Translations under genes and position numbers: made by a program
Shown here: in pieces, positions 34,311-44,458 of the stretch
Layout: each line of letters begins with the position of its first letter
Numbering within the stretch: the first letter of the stretch is position 1
The notes under the pieces: model-generated
The model's input: the letters and a program-made list of their open reading frames with translations, nothing else
Database searches by the model: none
Told to the model about the DNA's origin: nothing
Origin: Lachnospiraceae bacterium
Lineage (GTDB): Bacteria; Bacillota; Clostridia; Lachnospirales; Lachnospiraceae
Assembly (NCBI GenBank): GCA_017521985.1
Contig: JAFXAZ010000002.1
Span: 62,001 to 126,000, forward strand
DNA: 64,000 nucleotides
Direction: 5' to 3'

Positions 34311-35482
34311 TCACCTTCGCTCAGCATGTTCTGAAGGTATGGATCTGCTCCATATCTACCTTCCAGATACTGCTTATCAAAAGCTGCTGTACTCTTAACC
34401 CTTTCGTTATCCTCATGACGAATTTCATACAGTGAATAAATTTCACTACTTCTCTTCTCATTCAATGCCGCAAACCATATTTCATCTCTTCTGAATACCG
34501 TATTCTTCATTGTTGACATATCATGAGAGGTAAAGAGCAACTGAGCTCCATTCTTATTAACCTTTGGATTCTTAAATAATGAAATTACATATCTCAAAAG
34601 CTTTGGATGGAGCTTTGCATCTAATTCGTCAATAATAACCAAACGCCCTTCCTGAAGTGCAATAAGTATCGCCGGTAATGCTGCAATTAACTTTCTGGTA
34701 CCATCGGATTCCTCACCCAGACTTAACTCATATGGCTTTCCTGCAATTGTTCTCTTTAAATATAATTGCTTTTCATCGCTATCAAATCTGTAATCTTCAA
34801 TATCGATTCCCATATCATTAAGAAGTGTTACTATCTGCTTCTTAACATTCGTATCTTCAGAAAACATAACTTCCATTTCAACAATGGGATTACCATAGCT
34901 ACGAATGATACAAGACTCAAACCACTCCTGTACCTCTGCGATAACCGGAATATTATAGTTGATAGCCAAAAAGGACAAGTATGGCATCTTCTCATTAACC
35001 TTAGTGTTTACACCCTCCTTGCTTAAGGTTGGACCAAGAGTAATCACTTCTCCTTCACGGTAGAAAATCTGTGCCGGCTTCTTCCCTCCTATAGTCTTTC
35101 TGTCCAAAGTTTCCGCAAATATCTCATCCTTTAATGTTGCAAGGTAATAGCGATATTCATAATCTCCCTTTCTGAAAAAGATACGATATTCAATCGGTTC
35201 TTCCACCGTTTCCGCATCATATAAAAATGGCTTAGCAGAAAATCTCTGCTGGATAATAATGTCCTCTCGCGTATTCCCCAAATCATGAATAGGCCTTACA
35301 ACAGTCGTAATCAAACAAGCTAATCCCTGCAAAAGATTACTCTTTCCTCCCCCGTTTGGTCCATATATAACGCTAACAGGAAGAAGATTGCTGCACTTTT
35401 CTCTCTTTATTTGTTTTAAGAAATTATTTTTCGTATTTTGAATATAAAATTTAATTTCGAGGCACTTTCCAACAATATATTC
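34301..35482 (-). pseudogene. RloA-like AAA ATPase, start codon missing
   Basis: The open frame includes Walker A VIYGPNGGGKSNLL at about 35365-35330 and Walker B VIIDELDAKLHP, with switch FTSHD further on, so it is an AAA_15/RloA-type ATPase. The first ATG (35332) lies after Walker A and cannot be the true start. The frame stays open upstream to 35482 but holds no ATG, GTG or TTG, and meets a TAG 20 bases after the end of the M42 gene. The original 5' end is probably deleted. Its partner rloB is also broken. Confidence 0.65.
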
Positions 35483-35503
35483 CTATCCGCCGCTGCATCG
35501 GAT

Positions 35504-36547
35504 CTATTCCCCTCTCAAATATTCTTTCAACAGCTCAAAGGTATTTTTCACGCCGTCCACGTGACTTCTCTCATAACCGTGGGAAGCATACACACCCGGG
35601 CCGATAAGACCGTGGCGTACGTCATAGCCCGCACGGAGAGCTGCGTCTGCATCGGAGCTGTAGTGCGGATATACATCCACTATAAAGTCCACCTCTGCAC
35701 GTTTTGCTGCCTCAATCAAAGCACCAACCACTTCATAGGTATATGGGCCTACACTGTCCTTGGCGCAAATGGATACCTGGCGTTCATCGCATCCTAAGCC
35801 TTCGCCTACACAACCCATATCCACACAAAGAATCTCGGTCACATCCGCAGGCACCGTTCCGCAAGCGCCATGTCCCACTTCTTCGTATACCGTAATGTGG
35901 TGGTAAATTTTGCGGGAAGGGGTAATCTGCTCCTCTTTCATCCACTTTGCAAAGCCCAGCAAAATGCCCACACTGAGCTTATCATCTAAGAAACGACTCT
36001 TAATATAACCGCTCTCGGTAATGCGGGTTCTAGGCTCAAATGCCACAATGTCCCCCGGCATAATACCAAGTGCCAGTACATCTTCTTTACTTTTTACTAC
36101 TTCGTCCAGCACTACTTCCATATCCTTATAGGTACGCTTTGTATCGCTGTAGTCATCATTTACATGTACGGATGCATCTGCAAGCTGGAAGGTTCCCTCA
36201 ATTTTGCGGCCACTGCGGGTAATCACACGCAAATTCTCTGCTTCTGCATTATTGGGATTCATTCCGCCAAGAGGAGTCAGTTTCAATCTGCCGTTACTCT
36301 TGATTTCAGAAACCATAGCACCTAAGGTATCCAAGTGTGCCTCCATCAAAACAGCATCCTTGCCATCCGTCGGACCCAGTTCCACCAGCACACCGCCTTT
36401 AATGGTTACCTGCGGTTCATAGCCCAACGCACGATACGCCTGACAAACATACTCTACAGCCTCTTTGGTGTAACCACTGGGACTGTCAATGGCCAGAACC
36501 TCCTTTGTCTTTTCTAAAATATATTCTGTGTATTTATCGTACTTCAT
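35504..36547 (-). CDS. M42 family glutamyl/aminopeptidase
   Basis: 347 residues from the ATG 5 bases after GGAGG. Motifs of the M42 tetrahedral aminopeptidases: MEAHLDTLGAMV (His, Asp), RFLDDKLSVG (bridging Asp), YEEVGHGA (catalytic and metal Glu), DMGCVGEG, and ASHGYERSH (metal His). It hydrolyses peptides from the N-terminus in the cytoplasm. It marks the start of the housekeeping half of the window; the broken ATPase lies immediately downstream. Confidence 0.93.
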   Translation of the reverse strand: MKYDKYTEYILEKTKEVLAIDSPSGYTKEAVEYVCQAYRALGYEPQVTIKGGVLVELGPTDGKDAVLMEAHLDTLGAMVSEIKSNGRLKLTPLGGMNPNNAEAENLRVITRSGRKIEGTFQLADASVHVNDDYSDTKRTYKDMEVVLDEVVKSKEDVLALGIMPGDIVAFEPRTRITESGYIKSRFLDDKLSVGILLGFAKWMKEEQITPSRKIYHHITVYEEVGHGACGTVPADVTEILCVDMGCVGEGLGCDERQVSICAKDSVGPYTYEVVGALIEAAKRAEVDFIVDVYPHYSSDADAALRAGYDVRHGLIGPGVYASHGYERSHVDGVKNTFELLKEYLRGE

Positions 36548-36715
36548 CTTGTACCTCCGACTGTCTTTTATATGAATTATAACACACATTGTATGAATAT
36601 AGTAAAATAAATTCTATTTTGCTTTACCAAATTTGCAAAACATGTTAATGTAGTAATCGAAACTACATAACATAGATTTAATTGACGCATACTTGTATAA
36701 AGGAGACCTAAGGAC

Positions 36716-37546
36716 ATGAAAATTGTAACAGATTCCGCATCCTTATATTCACCAGCGGATGGAAAAGCACAGGGTTTTACTGTCATTCCTGCCTGTGTTA
36801 TTAATAACGGTCAGACCTACCGGGATTTTGAAGATATTTCCAGTGAAGATTTTTTACATATGATTGAAAAAGGCGATATACCGACCTCTTCCCAGCCTGC
36901 CATCGGCGACGTACTGGAGGTTTTCGAGGACAATACAGAAGATATTTTGTATTTATCTATCGGCGATGGTCTTTCCGGCACATATCAAAATGCTGTAGGT
37001 GCCAGAAATATTATTGAGAATAATAGCCATATTCACATCATGGATACCAAAACGCTGGCCGGACCTCAGCGATATCTGGTCCAAAAAGCATTGAGATTAC
37101 GTGATGCAGGCTTTGACCTTGCCAGAATCAAGGGGGAACTTCAAAAATGCATTGAGACCTCTGCTTCTTTTGTAATTCCTGCTGACTTTGATTTCTTGAA
37201 ACGAAGCGGCAGATTAACTCCCATTGCAGCCAAAATCGGTGGTCTTATTAAAATTGTTCCTGTTATGACTCAGACAGAGGACATGAGACGTATTACACCG
37301 TTTGCCATCAAGCGCTCCTGGAAAAAGGCCGTGGATGCCATTATCAGCCACTTCCAGACCATAGGTGTGGACGATAATTTTATTATCACGATTGCCCACG
37401 CCGGTGCCTGTGAAAAAGCCCAGGAAATTTTAAATCAGATAAAAGAGCAATTCCAAACTGCAACGTTGGAATTATTCCCATTGTCCCCGGCGCTCATTAC
37501 CCATGGCGGTCCGGGTTGCGTTACCATTCAAGTAATACATAAATAG
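36716..37546 (+). CDS. DegV family fatty-acid-binding protein
   Basis: 276 residues, with AAGGAGACCTAAGGAC before the ATG. KIVTDSASLYS, PTSSQPAIGD near 58 and LSIGDGLSGTYQNA near 90 are the DegV fatty-acid-binding loops. It is likely a FakB-type protein presenting fatty acids to FakA kinase for phospholipid synthesis. Single gene, divergent from the peptidase and ending in a strong terminator. Confidence 0.93.
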   Translation: MKIVTDSASLYSPADGKAQGFTVIPACVINNGQTYRDFEDISSEDFLHMIEKGDIPTSSQPAIGDVLEVFEDNTEDILYLSIGDGLSGTYQNAVGARNIIENNSHIHIMDTKTLAGPQRYLVQKALRLRDAGFDLARIKGELQKCIETSASFVIPADFDFLKRSGRLTPIAAKIGGLIKIVPVMTQTEDMRRITPFAIKRSWKKAVDAIISHFQTIGVDDNFIITIAHAGACEKAQEILNQIKEQFQTATLELFPLSPALITHGGPGCVTIQVIHK

Positions 37547-37591
37547 CTAAATATGACACACATGTCATTGCAGTAACATGTTTGCAAAATA

Positions 37592-37627
37592 AATTGCTCC
37601 GAGCACCTGATGGATGCCGGAGCAATT
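37592..37627. terminator. Bidirectional terminator between degV-like gene and lipoprotein
   Basis: AATTGCTCCG (37592-37601) pairs with CGGAGCAATT (37618-37627) between two convergent genes; a T-rich stretch follows. Confidence 0.8.
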
Positions 37628-37658
37628 GTTATATTCATATTAATTTTATTATGTAAAC

Positions 37659-38405
37659 TTATTTTACAACTACAGATGTAATGTGTGGGTTAACACCTTC
37701 ATACCAGTATAAGAAACCTTCCATATCGATTGTGTCGCCAATCTTTAAGTTCTTAACTGCAGCGTAAACATCCGTTGTCTTGTCACAAAGGTAAGATTCA
37801 ACGGTAAAGGTATAGGTCTCGCCATTTACGGAAGCGTTAAAGTATAAGTCGCTGCCGTCTTCACCGGAACCATCGTAGCTGTATAAGAATGCTACGTCGT
37901 TACCGTTTGCATCCTTGCCTGCAGCTTCTACTTTCATACCCTTAAAAGATACGAACTTGTTCTGGTGGTTGATAAGTTCATCCTTGCCAAGAAGTGCTGT
38001 AATATCTTCTGCTGCTGCAACATAGTTGCCTTCCATAATTTCAAAGGTAGCATCCATAATTTCTACTTCGCCTGCCCATTCACCCTTGTAACCGGTAACT
38101 TTAATCTTTGTACCAGGTGTCAGCTTTGCGTAGTCTTCTTCAGAACAAGCCATTTCATAAATGAAGTATGCACCGTCTTTGTCCTGTGTGTAAACAGTTG
38201 CCTTGTTTTCCCACCAAGACTGCTTTGCCTGAACATAGGTCTCTACTACCACTGCTGTGTCAAGTGCTGCAGCTGCGTACTCTGCATAAGTCATAACACC
38301 TTCAGACTTAACATCCGCGTCATTATTAGCCGCCTCGTTAGAACCACATGCCATGCACGCAAATGCAAGAACAAACGTTAAAAGTAATGCTGTAATCTTT
38401 TTCAT
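37659..38405 (-). CDS. Secreted lipoprotein with OB-fold-like repeats
   Basis: 248 residues. Signal peptide MKKITALLLTFVLAFACMAC with a lipobox Cys near 17-20, so it is anchored to the outer face of the membrane. Two similar β-rich stretches, GTKIKVTGYKGEWAGEVEI and GDTIDMEGFLYWYEG, suggest tandem OB-like folds. No catalytic motif is seen. It lies downstream of the sugar transporter operon and may be part of the cell-surface proteome; function unknown. Confidence 0.8.
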   Translation of the reverse strand: MKKITALLLTFVLAFACMACGSNEAANNDADVKSEGVMTYAEYAAAALDTAVVVETYVQAKQSWWENKATVYTQDKDGAYFIYEMACSEEDYAKLTPGTKIKVTGYKGEWAGEVEIMDATFEIMEGNYVAAAEDITALLGKDELINHQNKFVSFKGMKVEAAGKDANGNDVAFLYSYDGSGEDGSDLYFNASVNGETYTFTVESYLCDKTTDVYAAVKNLKIGDTIDMEGFLYWYEGVNPHITSVVVK

Positions 38406-38501
38406 ATCTCTTCTCCTTTTTCATATAAAAATGATTGTTAAAAAATTGTTTATCTCTAAACACCTAAAATTATACTCTGATTTTCCAGGAAATCAATAGC
38501 A

Positions 38502-40124
38502 CTATTGCTGATTTCTTTTACTTTTTAGGGCTTGAGATACCACATAAATCACAATAAGCATCCAGACAGTGGCCAGACTCACCAACAAAACTTTGGCCGC
38601 CATAGGAAGCGGACCAAGTTCTGCCTTCTCCGAAGCCAAGGAACCATTCTGACCATTTAGCTGATCCAGACGATATAACGCCGTAATATCGCTGTAGAGC
38701 TTCTCAAAATACGCTTCATCCACACTCTGATTTCTTCGCACAGATTTTACCGTATTTTCAATCAGTTGACCGGCTGCATCTCGAAGGGATGTAGAGCCAT
38801 TAAATACCGGTGTCATAAAGGTGCGGTCGATATTGTCCAACAGTAATTCCGATGCCTGAATCTTAATGGAATAATACAACTCATCATCTTCCCCGCATCT
38901 GGATAAATAATCCTGATATACCTCAGACCCCTGTGCCTTCGCAGTTACCGGCACATAACCTTCGGTCTGAGCATATGCAATCTGCACCTCATTGGTCAAC
39001 ATATACTGGGCAAACAGCCAGGATGCCAGCACTTCCTGAGAATCCTCTTTATTGAAAATACACATGGACGGACCCTGAGAAATCATCTGTGGATTTTCGG
39101 TATCAAACTGCGGAATCGGCATAACCACCGTTTCAAACTCTACGATTTTGTCCTCTGCAATATCACAAAGCGGTGCATCACTGCCCATCCAGGTAGCCCC
39201 TGCCGTAGAGTCCACTGCAAAAATACACTGACCTGCATTTAAAAAGTTTGCCGGATAACTGGATATTTTAAAAGTAGAAAAAGCTTTTGTACGAGCATGC
39301 TTGGAAATAGTATAAAGCAGTTCCTTGGTAGTATCGTTAAACAAAAGCATCTCTCCATCCTGCGTAGAATACCCTGCGCCCTTTTGCTTTAACATCTGAA
39401 TCATCATATTATCCGTGGATTTGTAAATAAACGGAATCAAAACCTTTTGCCCGTTCACCAGGTAGTTGCCATCTGCATCCTGCGCCATGGCGACCTCGGA
39501 CACTTCCCACACAAAATCCCAGGTAAGCTTGTCCGGCAAGGTATAGCCCAATTTCTCCACATAAGTCTTATTAATATAGCAAGCCTCTGTGGAACGCATG
39601 TAAGGAATCGCGTAATAATGTCCGTCAAAAGCACATTCCTCCAAAAACTGAGGAATGATTTCTTCCTTTGTCGGTGCATCAAAACGCACCTCGCTTCCTC
39701 CCAGACCATATTTTGCATTTGCAAATAATTCTTCCAAAGGCACTACTAAATTCATCCCCTGCAAATAGGTTGCAATATGGTCCGGATAGGTAATGCACAC
39801 ATTTGGCGTGGTATTGGTAGAAATATTGGTAATTACATCGTTATAAATCTTGCCGTAATCGGTATACAGACGCAAATTCACTTTAATATTCGGATATATC
39901 GCTTCAAAATCTGCAATGGCCTGCTCGTAAATATCCGTCTGAGTCTTATTCGTGTCGTTTTTGGCCCAAAAGGTAATCTCGTATTCCTTGGAGGTATCAA
40001 ACCCTTCCGGAATTACAAACGCTTCCATCCCCTTAGAACCATGACATCCGGTCATCATAACCACACTGCCTGCCATCAGAAGAAGCAAAAACAGACGTGA
40101 TTTCAGTTTATTCCATATCATCAT
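38502..40124 (-). CDS. Sugar ABC transporter substrate-binding lipoprotein
   Basis: 540 residues. Signal peptide with lipobox MMTGC near 24-28. The body matches extracellular solute-binding family 1 (EITFWAKNDTNKTQ, TPNVCITYPDHIATYL, FAVDSTAGATWMGSDAP, WLFAQYML). Unusually it has an extra C-terminal membrane segment (VLLVSLATVWMLIVIYVVS). The gene overlaps the permease stop by 4 bases, so it belongs to the transporter operon. The substrate is likely a sugar or glycoside. Confidence 0.92.
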   Translation of the reverse strand: MMIWNKLKSRLFLLLLMAGSVVMMTGCHGSKGMEAFVIPEGFDTSKEYEITFWAKNDTNKTQTDIYEQAIADFEAIYPNIKVNLRLYTDYGKIYNDVITNISTNTTPNVCITYPDHIATYLQGMNLVVPLEELFANAKYGLGGSEVRFDAPTKEEIIPQFLEECAFDGHYYAIPYMRSTEACYINKTYVEKLGYTLPDKLTWDFVWEVSEVAMAQDADGNYLVNGQKVLIPFIYKSTDNMMIQMLKQKGAGYSTQDGEMLLFNDTTKELLYTISKHARTKAFSTFKISSYPANFLNAGQCIFAVDSTAGATWMGSDAPLCDIAEDKIVEFETVVMPIPQFDTENPQMISQGPSMCIFNKEDSQEVLASWLFAQYMLTNEVQIAYAQTEGYVPVTAKAQGSEVYQDYLSRCGEDDELYYSIKIQASELLLDNIDRTFMTPVFNGSTSLRDAAGQLIENTVKSVRRNQSVDEAYFEKLYSDITALYRLDQLNGQNGSLASEKAELGPLPMAAKVLLVSLATVWMLIVIYVVSQALKSKRNQQ

Positions 40125-40996
40125 CCCTTGGTACCTCCTCTGGACACACCATCCATAACTTTGTCGCGGAATATCAAAAACAGTACAATTAACGGAAGAG
40201 AAATCACCACAACCGCCGCCATCATGGCCGGAATATTTTCACGACCAAAACCATTTTCACGAATTTCCTGAATACCGTTGGATACCAGAAAATAGTTTTC
40301 ATCATCCGTAATCAGTCGCGGCCACACATAAGAATTCCAGCACTCTATCACCTTTAAAATCGTAACGGTAATCAGAGTCGGCTTGGAAATCGGTATCATA
40401 ACCTTCCATAAATATTTCAAATCACTGGTACCATCCACCTTTGCCGCGTAATACAGCGTGTCCGGTATCTGCTCAAAATTTTCCTTCAGTAAATAAATAT
40501 AAAATACAGACGTTACAGACGGCAAAATCAATCCTGCAAAGGTATTTCGCATATCCATATTGGTAATCGTAACAAAGTTTGTAATAATTACCAGTTCATT
40601 TGGAATCATCATTAAAGAGAGAAACAAAACAAATACCATATTTTTTCCCTTAAATTCCAATCTGGCAAAAGCAAATGCCGCCAAAGTTATTACTACCAAC
40701 ATGATGGCCGTGGTCACAATGGTAAAAATCATGGTATTTAAAAAGTATCTTCCAAGAGGCACCTGAGTAAAAGCGTCCACGTAGTTTTGCATGGTCGGTG
40801 TCAACGTAAAAAATTTCGGAATATACTCGGAATTGTACTCTCCATAGCTTTTAAAGGACGTCAAAATCATCCAGTAAAAAGGAAACAGTACAATGATTGC
40901 CCACATTGCCAAAAGAATGTATGTGATAGTGTTGGATATTTTTTTGCGGATTTTCGCATGTTTTTCAATTTTAGTATAATCAATCGCGTTTCCCAT
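40121..40996 (-). CDS. Carbohydrate ABC transporter permease (MalG type)
   Basis: 291 residues, six hydrophobic segments. Cytoplasmic EAA loop YAAKVDGTSDLKYLWKVMIPISKP (residues about 185-208) docks to the ATPase. The C-terminus ends SRGGTKG. Second permease of the operon. Confidence 0.95.
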   Translation of the reverse strand: MGNAIDYTKIEKHAKIRKKISNTITYILLAMWAIIVLFPFYWMILTSFKSYGEYNSEYIPKFFTLTPTMQNYVDAFTQVPLGRYFLNTMIFTIVTTAIMLVVITLAAFAFARLEFKGKNMVFVLFLSLMMIPNELVIITNFVTITNMDMRNTFAGLILPSVTSVFYIYLLKENFEQIPDTLYYAAKVDGTSDLKYLWKVMIPISKPTLITVTILKVIECWNSYVWPRLITDDENYFLVSNGIQEIRENGFGRENIPAMMAAVVVISLPLIVLFLIFRDKVMDGVSRGGTKG

Positions 40997-41006
40997 ACAC
41001 TCCTCC

Positions 41007-41909
41007 TTAATAATGTACCTTCTTTTTGCTGATTAACAGGTTAATACATGTAATCGTCAATACTATCGTAAACAAAATAATCGCTGCAGCAGATGCAAAG
41101 GACGGATAACCGCCGCTGTCACCATACAACATATCGTATACGTATCCTACAATAGTGTTCATCTCTGCGGCATTCAGGTTTGTGCCAAACAATGCCACCG
41201 CATCGCTGTACGCTTTAAATGCACCTATAAAACCGGTAATAATCAGGTAAAAAATCATCGGGGAGATCATTGGCAAAGTAATCCTTCTGAAAATTCTGAA
41301 TCTTGAAGTACCATCTACCCTTGCCGCATTGTAATAGTCCTGATTTACACTGGCCAAAGCACTGGTCAAAATCAAAATCTTAAAAGGCATAACGACCCAG
41401 ATGGTGTATAGGCAAAGCACAAACATCTTTGCCCAGTAAGGTCCGTCAATAAAATCCACACTGTTGCCTCCGAACCACCGGATAAACATATTGATTAAGC
41501 CGTCGGAATACGCCGTCTTTTTAAATAAAATCATAAATACCAGACCAACTGCCAGAGTATTGGTCACGTATGGCAGGAAATAAATAGTCTGAAACCAGTC
41601 CCGCACCTTTTCAATAGAACTTAATCCCACAGAAATTAACAGCGCAATGGTAGTAGATAGCGGTACCGTAATAATTACTAAAATAAATGTATTCTTCAGC
41701 GCCTGCAGAAAATATGGGTCATGCAATACATAATCGTAATTGTAAAGTCCCACACCGAAAAAGGTCTGAGACGCAGAATTATAGCCTTCTTCAAATGAAT
41801 AAATAAAAACATCAATCAGCGGATAAACCATGAACACGCCCAGGAAAAGAATGGCCGGTAACAGATACAACCAGGCTTTCATGCCGCTTTCGTTTAATTT
41901 TTTTAACAT
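41007..41909 (-). CDS. Carbohydrate ABC transporter permease (MalF type)
   Basis: 300 residues with six membrane segments and the EAA loop YYNAARVDGTSRFRIFRRITLP near 195-216. First permease of the pair, 10 bases upstream of the next one. Confidence 0.95.
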   Translation of the reverse strand: MLKKLNESGMKAWLYLLPAILFLGVFMVYPLIDVFIYSFEEGYNSASQTFFGVGLYNYDYVLHDPYFLQALKNTFILVIITVPLSTTIALLISVGLSSIEKVRDWFQTIYFLPYVTNTLAVGLVFMILFKKTAYSDGLINMFIRWFGGNSVDFIDGPYWAKMFVLCLYTIWVVMPFKILILTSALASVNQDYYNAARVDGTSRFRIFRRITLPMISPMIFYLIITGFIGAFKAYSDAVALFGTNLNAAEMNTIVGYVYDMLYGDSGGYPSFASAAAIILFTIVLTITCINLLISKKKVHY

Positions 41910-41930
41910 GATTTTCTCCTATCTGCCTGC

Positions 41931-43025
41931 TTAAAAGCGAATACGTTCTTCTGTTTCTTTATGGAACAGATGCACTTTATGAGGCTTTAGAGAAAATTTC
42001 ACTACTTCTTTTTCTATGTCAACTTTATGGTCTGTGCTGATAATAGCACGAACCGGATTACTGTGGCAGGCACTGTTGGTGGAAAGTACACTATAATCAC
42101 GTCCCATTACTTCTACCCCACTTAATTTACAGGAAAATCGTCCATTTTCATCCGGAATAAAGCCTTCCGGTCGAATAGCAGCATAAACCGGCCAGTCTTC
42201 TACACCCGGCACCTCTAAAACAGCATCTCCACCTATGTATAACTTACCGTCCCTTACCTGTGCATCAAACACGTTGATAGGCGGTGTGCCAAGGAATTTG
42301 GCTACAAACAAATCAGACGGGTCATCGTATACCTCCTGAGGCTTGCCCACCTGATGCAGCGCTCCATCCTTCATTACAATAATCATGTCAGAAATACTCA
42401 TAGCCTCTTCCTGGTCATGGGTTACAAAAATAGTCGTAATGCCGGTTTCTCTTTGAATTCTGCGAATTTCCTCTCTGGTCTGCAGACGTAAGCGCGCATC
42501 CAAATTGGAAAGTGGCTCATCCAATAAAAGTACACGAGGCATCTTTACAATGGCACGGGCAACGGCAACACGCTGCTGCTGACCACCGGAAAGTTCTGCC
42601 GGTTTACGCTCCATTAATCCATCCAGCTGCACCAATTTTGCTGCCTGTAATGCACGTTCATTCATTTCTTCTTTGGTAAGCTTATCCTTGCCCTTTAAAT
42701 TTTCTAACGGGAATGTAATATTCTGCTTTACCGTCAAATGTGGATAAAGGGCATAATTCTGAAACACCAAGCCAATACAGCGGTTTTCCGGCGGCAGTTC
42801 GGTCACATCATCCTCACCAAAGAAAATTTTACCTTCGGTAGGCTTCAATAAACCGCTAATCAAATTCAGCATAGTACTCTTGCCGCAGCCGGAAGGCCCC
42901 AATAGCGCAACCAGCTTGCCATCCGGAATTTCAATATCAAAATGGTCGACTGCAATAACATCACCTTTTTTCTTTTTATCGCGATTTGGAAATTTTTTTG
43001 TGAGATTTTGTAAAATAACTTCCAT
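41931..43025 (-). CDS. ugpC: Sugar ABC transporter ATPase (UgpC/MsmK type)
   Basis: 364 residues from the ATG 8 bases after AGGAGAG. Walker A GPSGCGKST, signature LSGGQQQRVAVA, Walker B VLLLDEPLSNLDA, switch VTHDQEE, and a C-terminal TOBE/MalK-type regulatory domain. It energises import by the two downstream permeases. UgpC/MsmK ATPases can serve several transporters. Confidence 0.94.
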   Translation of the reverse strand: MEVILQNLTKKFPNRDKKKKGDVIAVDHFDIEIPDGKLVALLGPSGCGKSTMLNLISGLLKPTEGKIFFGEDDVTELPPENRCIGLVFQNYALYPHLTVKQNITFPLENLKGKDKLTKEEMNERALQAAKLVQLDGLMERKPAELSGGQQQRVAVARAIVKMPRVLLLDEPLSNLDARLRLQTREEIRRIQRETGITTIFVTHDQEEAMSISDMIIVMKDGALHQVGKPQEVYDDPSDLFVAKFLGTPPINVFDAQVRDGKLYIGGDAVLEVPGVEDWPVYAAIRPEGFIPDENGRFSCKLSGVEVMGRDYSVLSTNSACHSNPVRAIISTDHKVDIEKEVVKFSLKPHKVHLFHKETEERIRF

Positions 43026-43057
43026 GATTTGCTCTCCTATAACTCGAATTTTTATAT

Positions 43058-43086
43058 ATTTTATCACGCATACCCTTAAATGACAA
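43058..43086 (-). promoter_or_regulatory. Promoter of the sugar transporter operon
   Basis: TTGTCA (43086-43081), 17-base spacer, TAAAAT (43063-43058), upstream of the ATPase gene. Confidence 0.6.
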
Positions 43087-43141
43087 ATATTTTTGGTTCA
43101 ATTGTAATATTTTAAGAAGCCTACCTAAATCCCCGCACTTA

Positions 43142-43150
43142 TGCTATAAT
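43142..43150 (+). promoter_or_regulatory. Extended -10 promoter of the M28 peptidase gene
   Basis: TGCTATAAT, a TG-extended -10 box with no good -35, 37 bases upstream of the start; AGGAGGACACATAAG is the ribosome site. Confidence 0.6.
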
Positions 43151-43186
43151 CCCCTTATACACACTCACTTTAGGAGGACACATAAG

Positions 43187-44413
43187 ATGAATATATCTCA
43201 GATTAATCAAATCTTCGCAGATACTGCCTATGTGCGTATGGGCGGCAGTGCAGAAGAATTAGCATGTGCAGAGTATTTAAAGGACAAATGTGCAGAGCTT
43301 GGTTTAAAGGCACATTTAGAAGAATTTGAAGTTGAAATGGCAAATATGAAAAAGGCTGTGCTTTTGGTAGACGGCAAGGAAATCCCTTGCAAGGGTTATT
43401 TCAATGCAGGAAGCCATGATGTGGAAGCGCCGTTTTATTATATGCCAAATGTGGATGCTTGCTCTTTGGCGCAGTGCAAGGGCAAAATCGTGATGTCAGA
43501 TGGTTACATGGGCTATTGGAAGTATCAGGATATTTTAGAAAATGGTGCGGTTGGATTTATTACCTACGATGGCAATGCCAACTACGTAGACGAAGACATG
43601 GACCAGCGCGAGCTGCGCTCCTTTGTCAGCAAGGGCAATAAACTCCCTGGCGTAAATATCAATGCAAAGCAGGCGATTGAACTGGTAAAATCCGGAGCAC
43701 AGACAGCACGTATTATATTAGAGCAAGAAGAATACATTGGTAAATCTCACAATGTAGTGCTGGACCTTCCGGGAGAAATTGACGACATGATTGTGCTTAC
43801 GGCACACTATGACAGCACCTCTCTTTCCCAGGGTGCCTACGACAATATGTCCGGCAGCATCGGCCTTTTAGGCATTGCAGAGAAATTTGCAAAAGCGCCC
43901 CACCGCTATGGACTTCGTTTTATCTGGTGCGGTTCCGAAGAACGCGGTCTTTTAGGTGCTAAAGCATATGTAGCTGCCCACGAAGAAGAATTAAAACACT
44001 TTGCTCTTAATATCAATTTAGATATGATTGGCTGTATTATGGGTGAATTCCTTGCCTGCTGCACCTCCGAAGAAAAATTGGTACACTTCGTGGAATATTT
44101 TGCAAGCATCCAAGGCTTTGGCATGAAAGCATACCAGGGCGTATACTCCAGCGACTCCACGCCATTTGCGGACAAGAGTGTGCCTGCCCTTTCTTTTGCA
44201 CGTATTGCCCCACAAAATACGGCAACTATCCACAATTCCTACGACACTGCCAAGGTTATGAGTGCCGAGCAGATGGTTAAGGATATTGACTTTATAGGTA
44301 CCTTCGTGGATGCTATGGCTAATGCCGGTCGTTGCCCGGTTTCCAAGGAAATTCCGGAAAACATGAAGGAAAAACTGGACAATTATCTTGGACGTAAGCG
44401 GGAGAAGAAGTAA
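43187..44413 (+). CDS. M28 family zinc aminopeptidase
   Basis: 408 residues. A PA-like insert (KGKIVMSDGYMGYW) precedes the catalytic domain: TAHYDSTS (metal His), QGAYDNMSG (bridging Asp), GSEERGLLGAK (catalytic Glu-Glu), NLDMIG (metal Asp) and TIHNSYD (metal His). No signal peptide, so cytoplasmic. It releases N-terminal residues from peptides. Confidence 0.92.
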   Translation: MNISQINQIFADTAYVRMGGSAEELACAEYLKDKCAELGLKAHLEEFEVEMANMKKAVLLVDGKEIPCKGYFNAGSHDVEAPFYYMPNVDACSLAQCKGKIVMSDGYMGYWKYQDILENGAVGFITYDGNANYVDEDMDQRELRSFVSKGNKLPGVNINAKQAIELVKSGAQTARIILEQEEYIGKSHNVVLDLPGEIDDMIVLTAHYDSTSLSQGAYDNMSGSIGLLGIAEKFAKAPHRYGLRFIWCGSEERGLLGAKAYVAAHEEELKHFALNINLDMIGCIMGEFLACCTSEEKLVHFVEYFASIQGFGMKAYQGVYSSDSTPFADKSVPALSFARIAPQNTATIHNSYDTAKVMSAEQMVKDIDFIGTFVDAMANAGRCPVSKEIPENMKEKLDNYLGRKREKK

Positions 44414-44420
44414 ATAATTT

Positions 44421-44452
44421 GAGGGAGCATCGTTGCCACACGATACTCCCTC
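44421..44452. terminator. Bidirectional terminator
   Basis: GAGGGAGCATCGT (44421-44433) pairs with ACGATACTCCCTC (44440-44452), one mismatch, between convergent genes. Confidence 0.8.
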
Positions 44453-44458
44453 CTTCAT

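Noticed and set aside
34301-35332. ATPase gene starting at the ATG at 35332
   Set aside because: This start would exclude the Walker A motif, which is encoded just upstream in the same frame.
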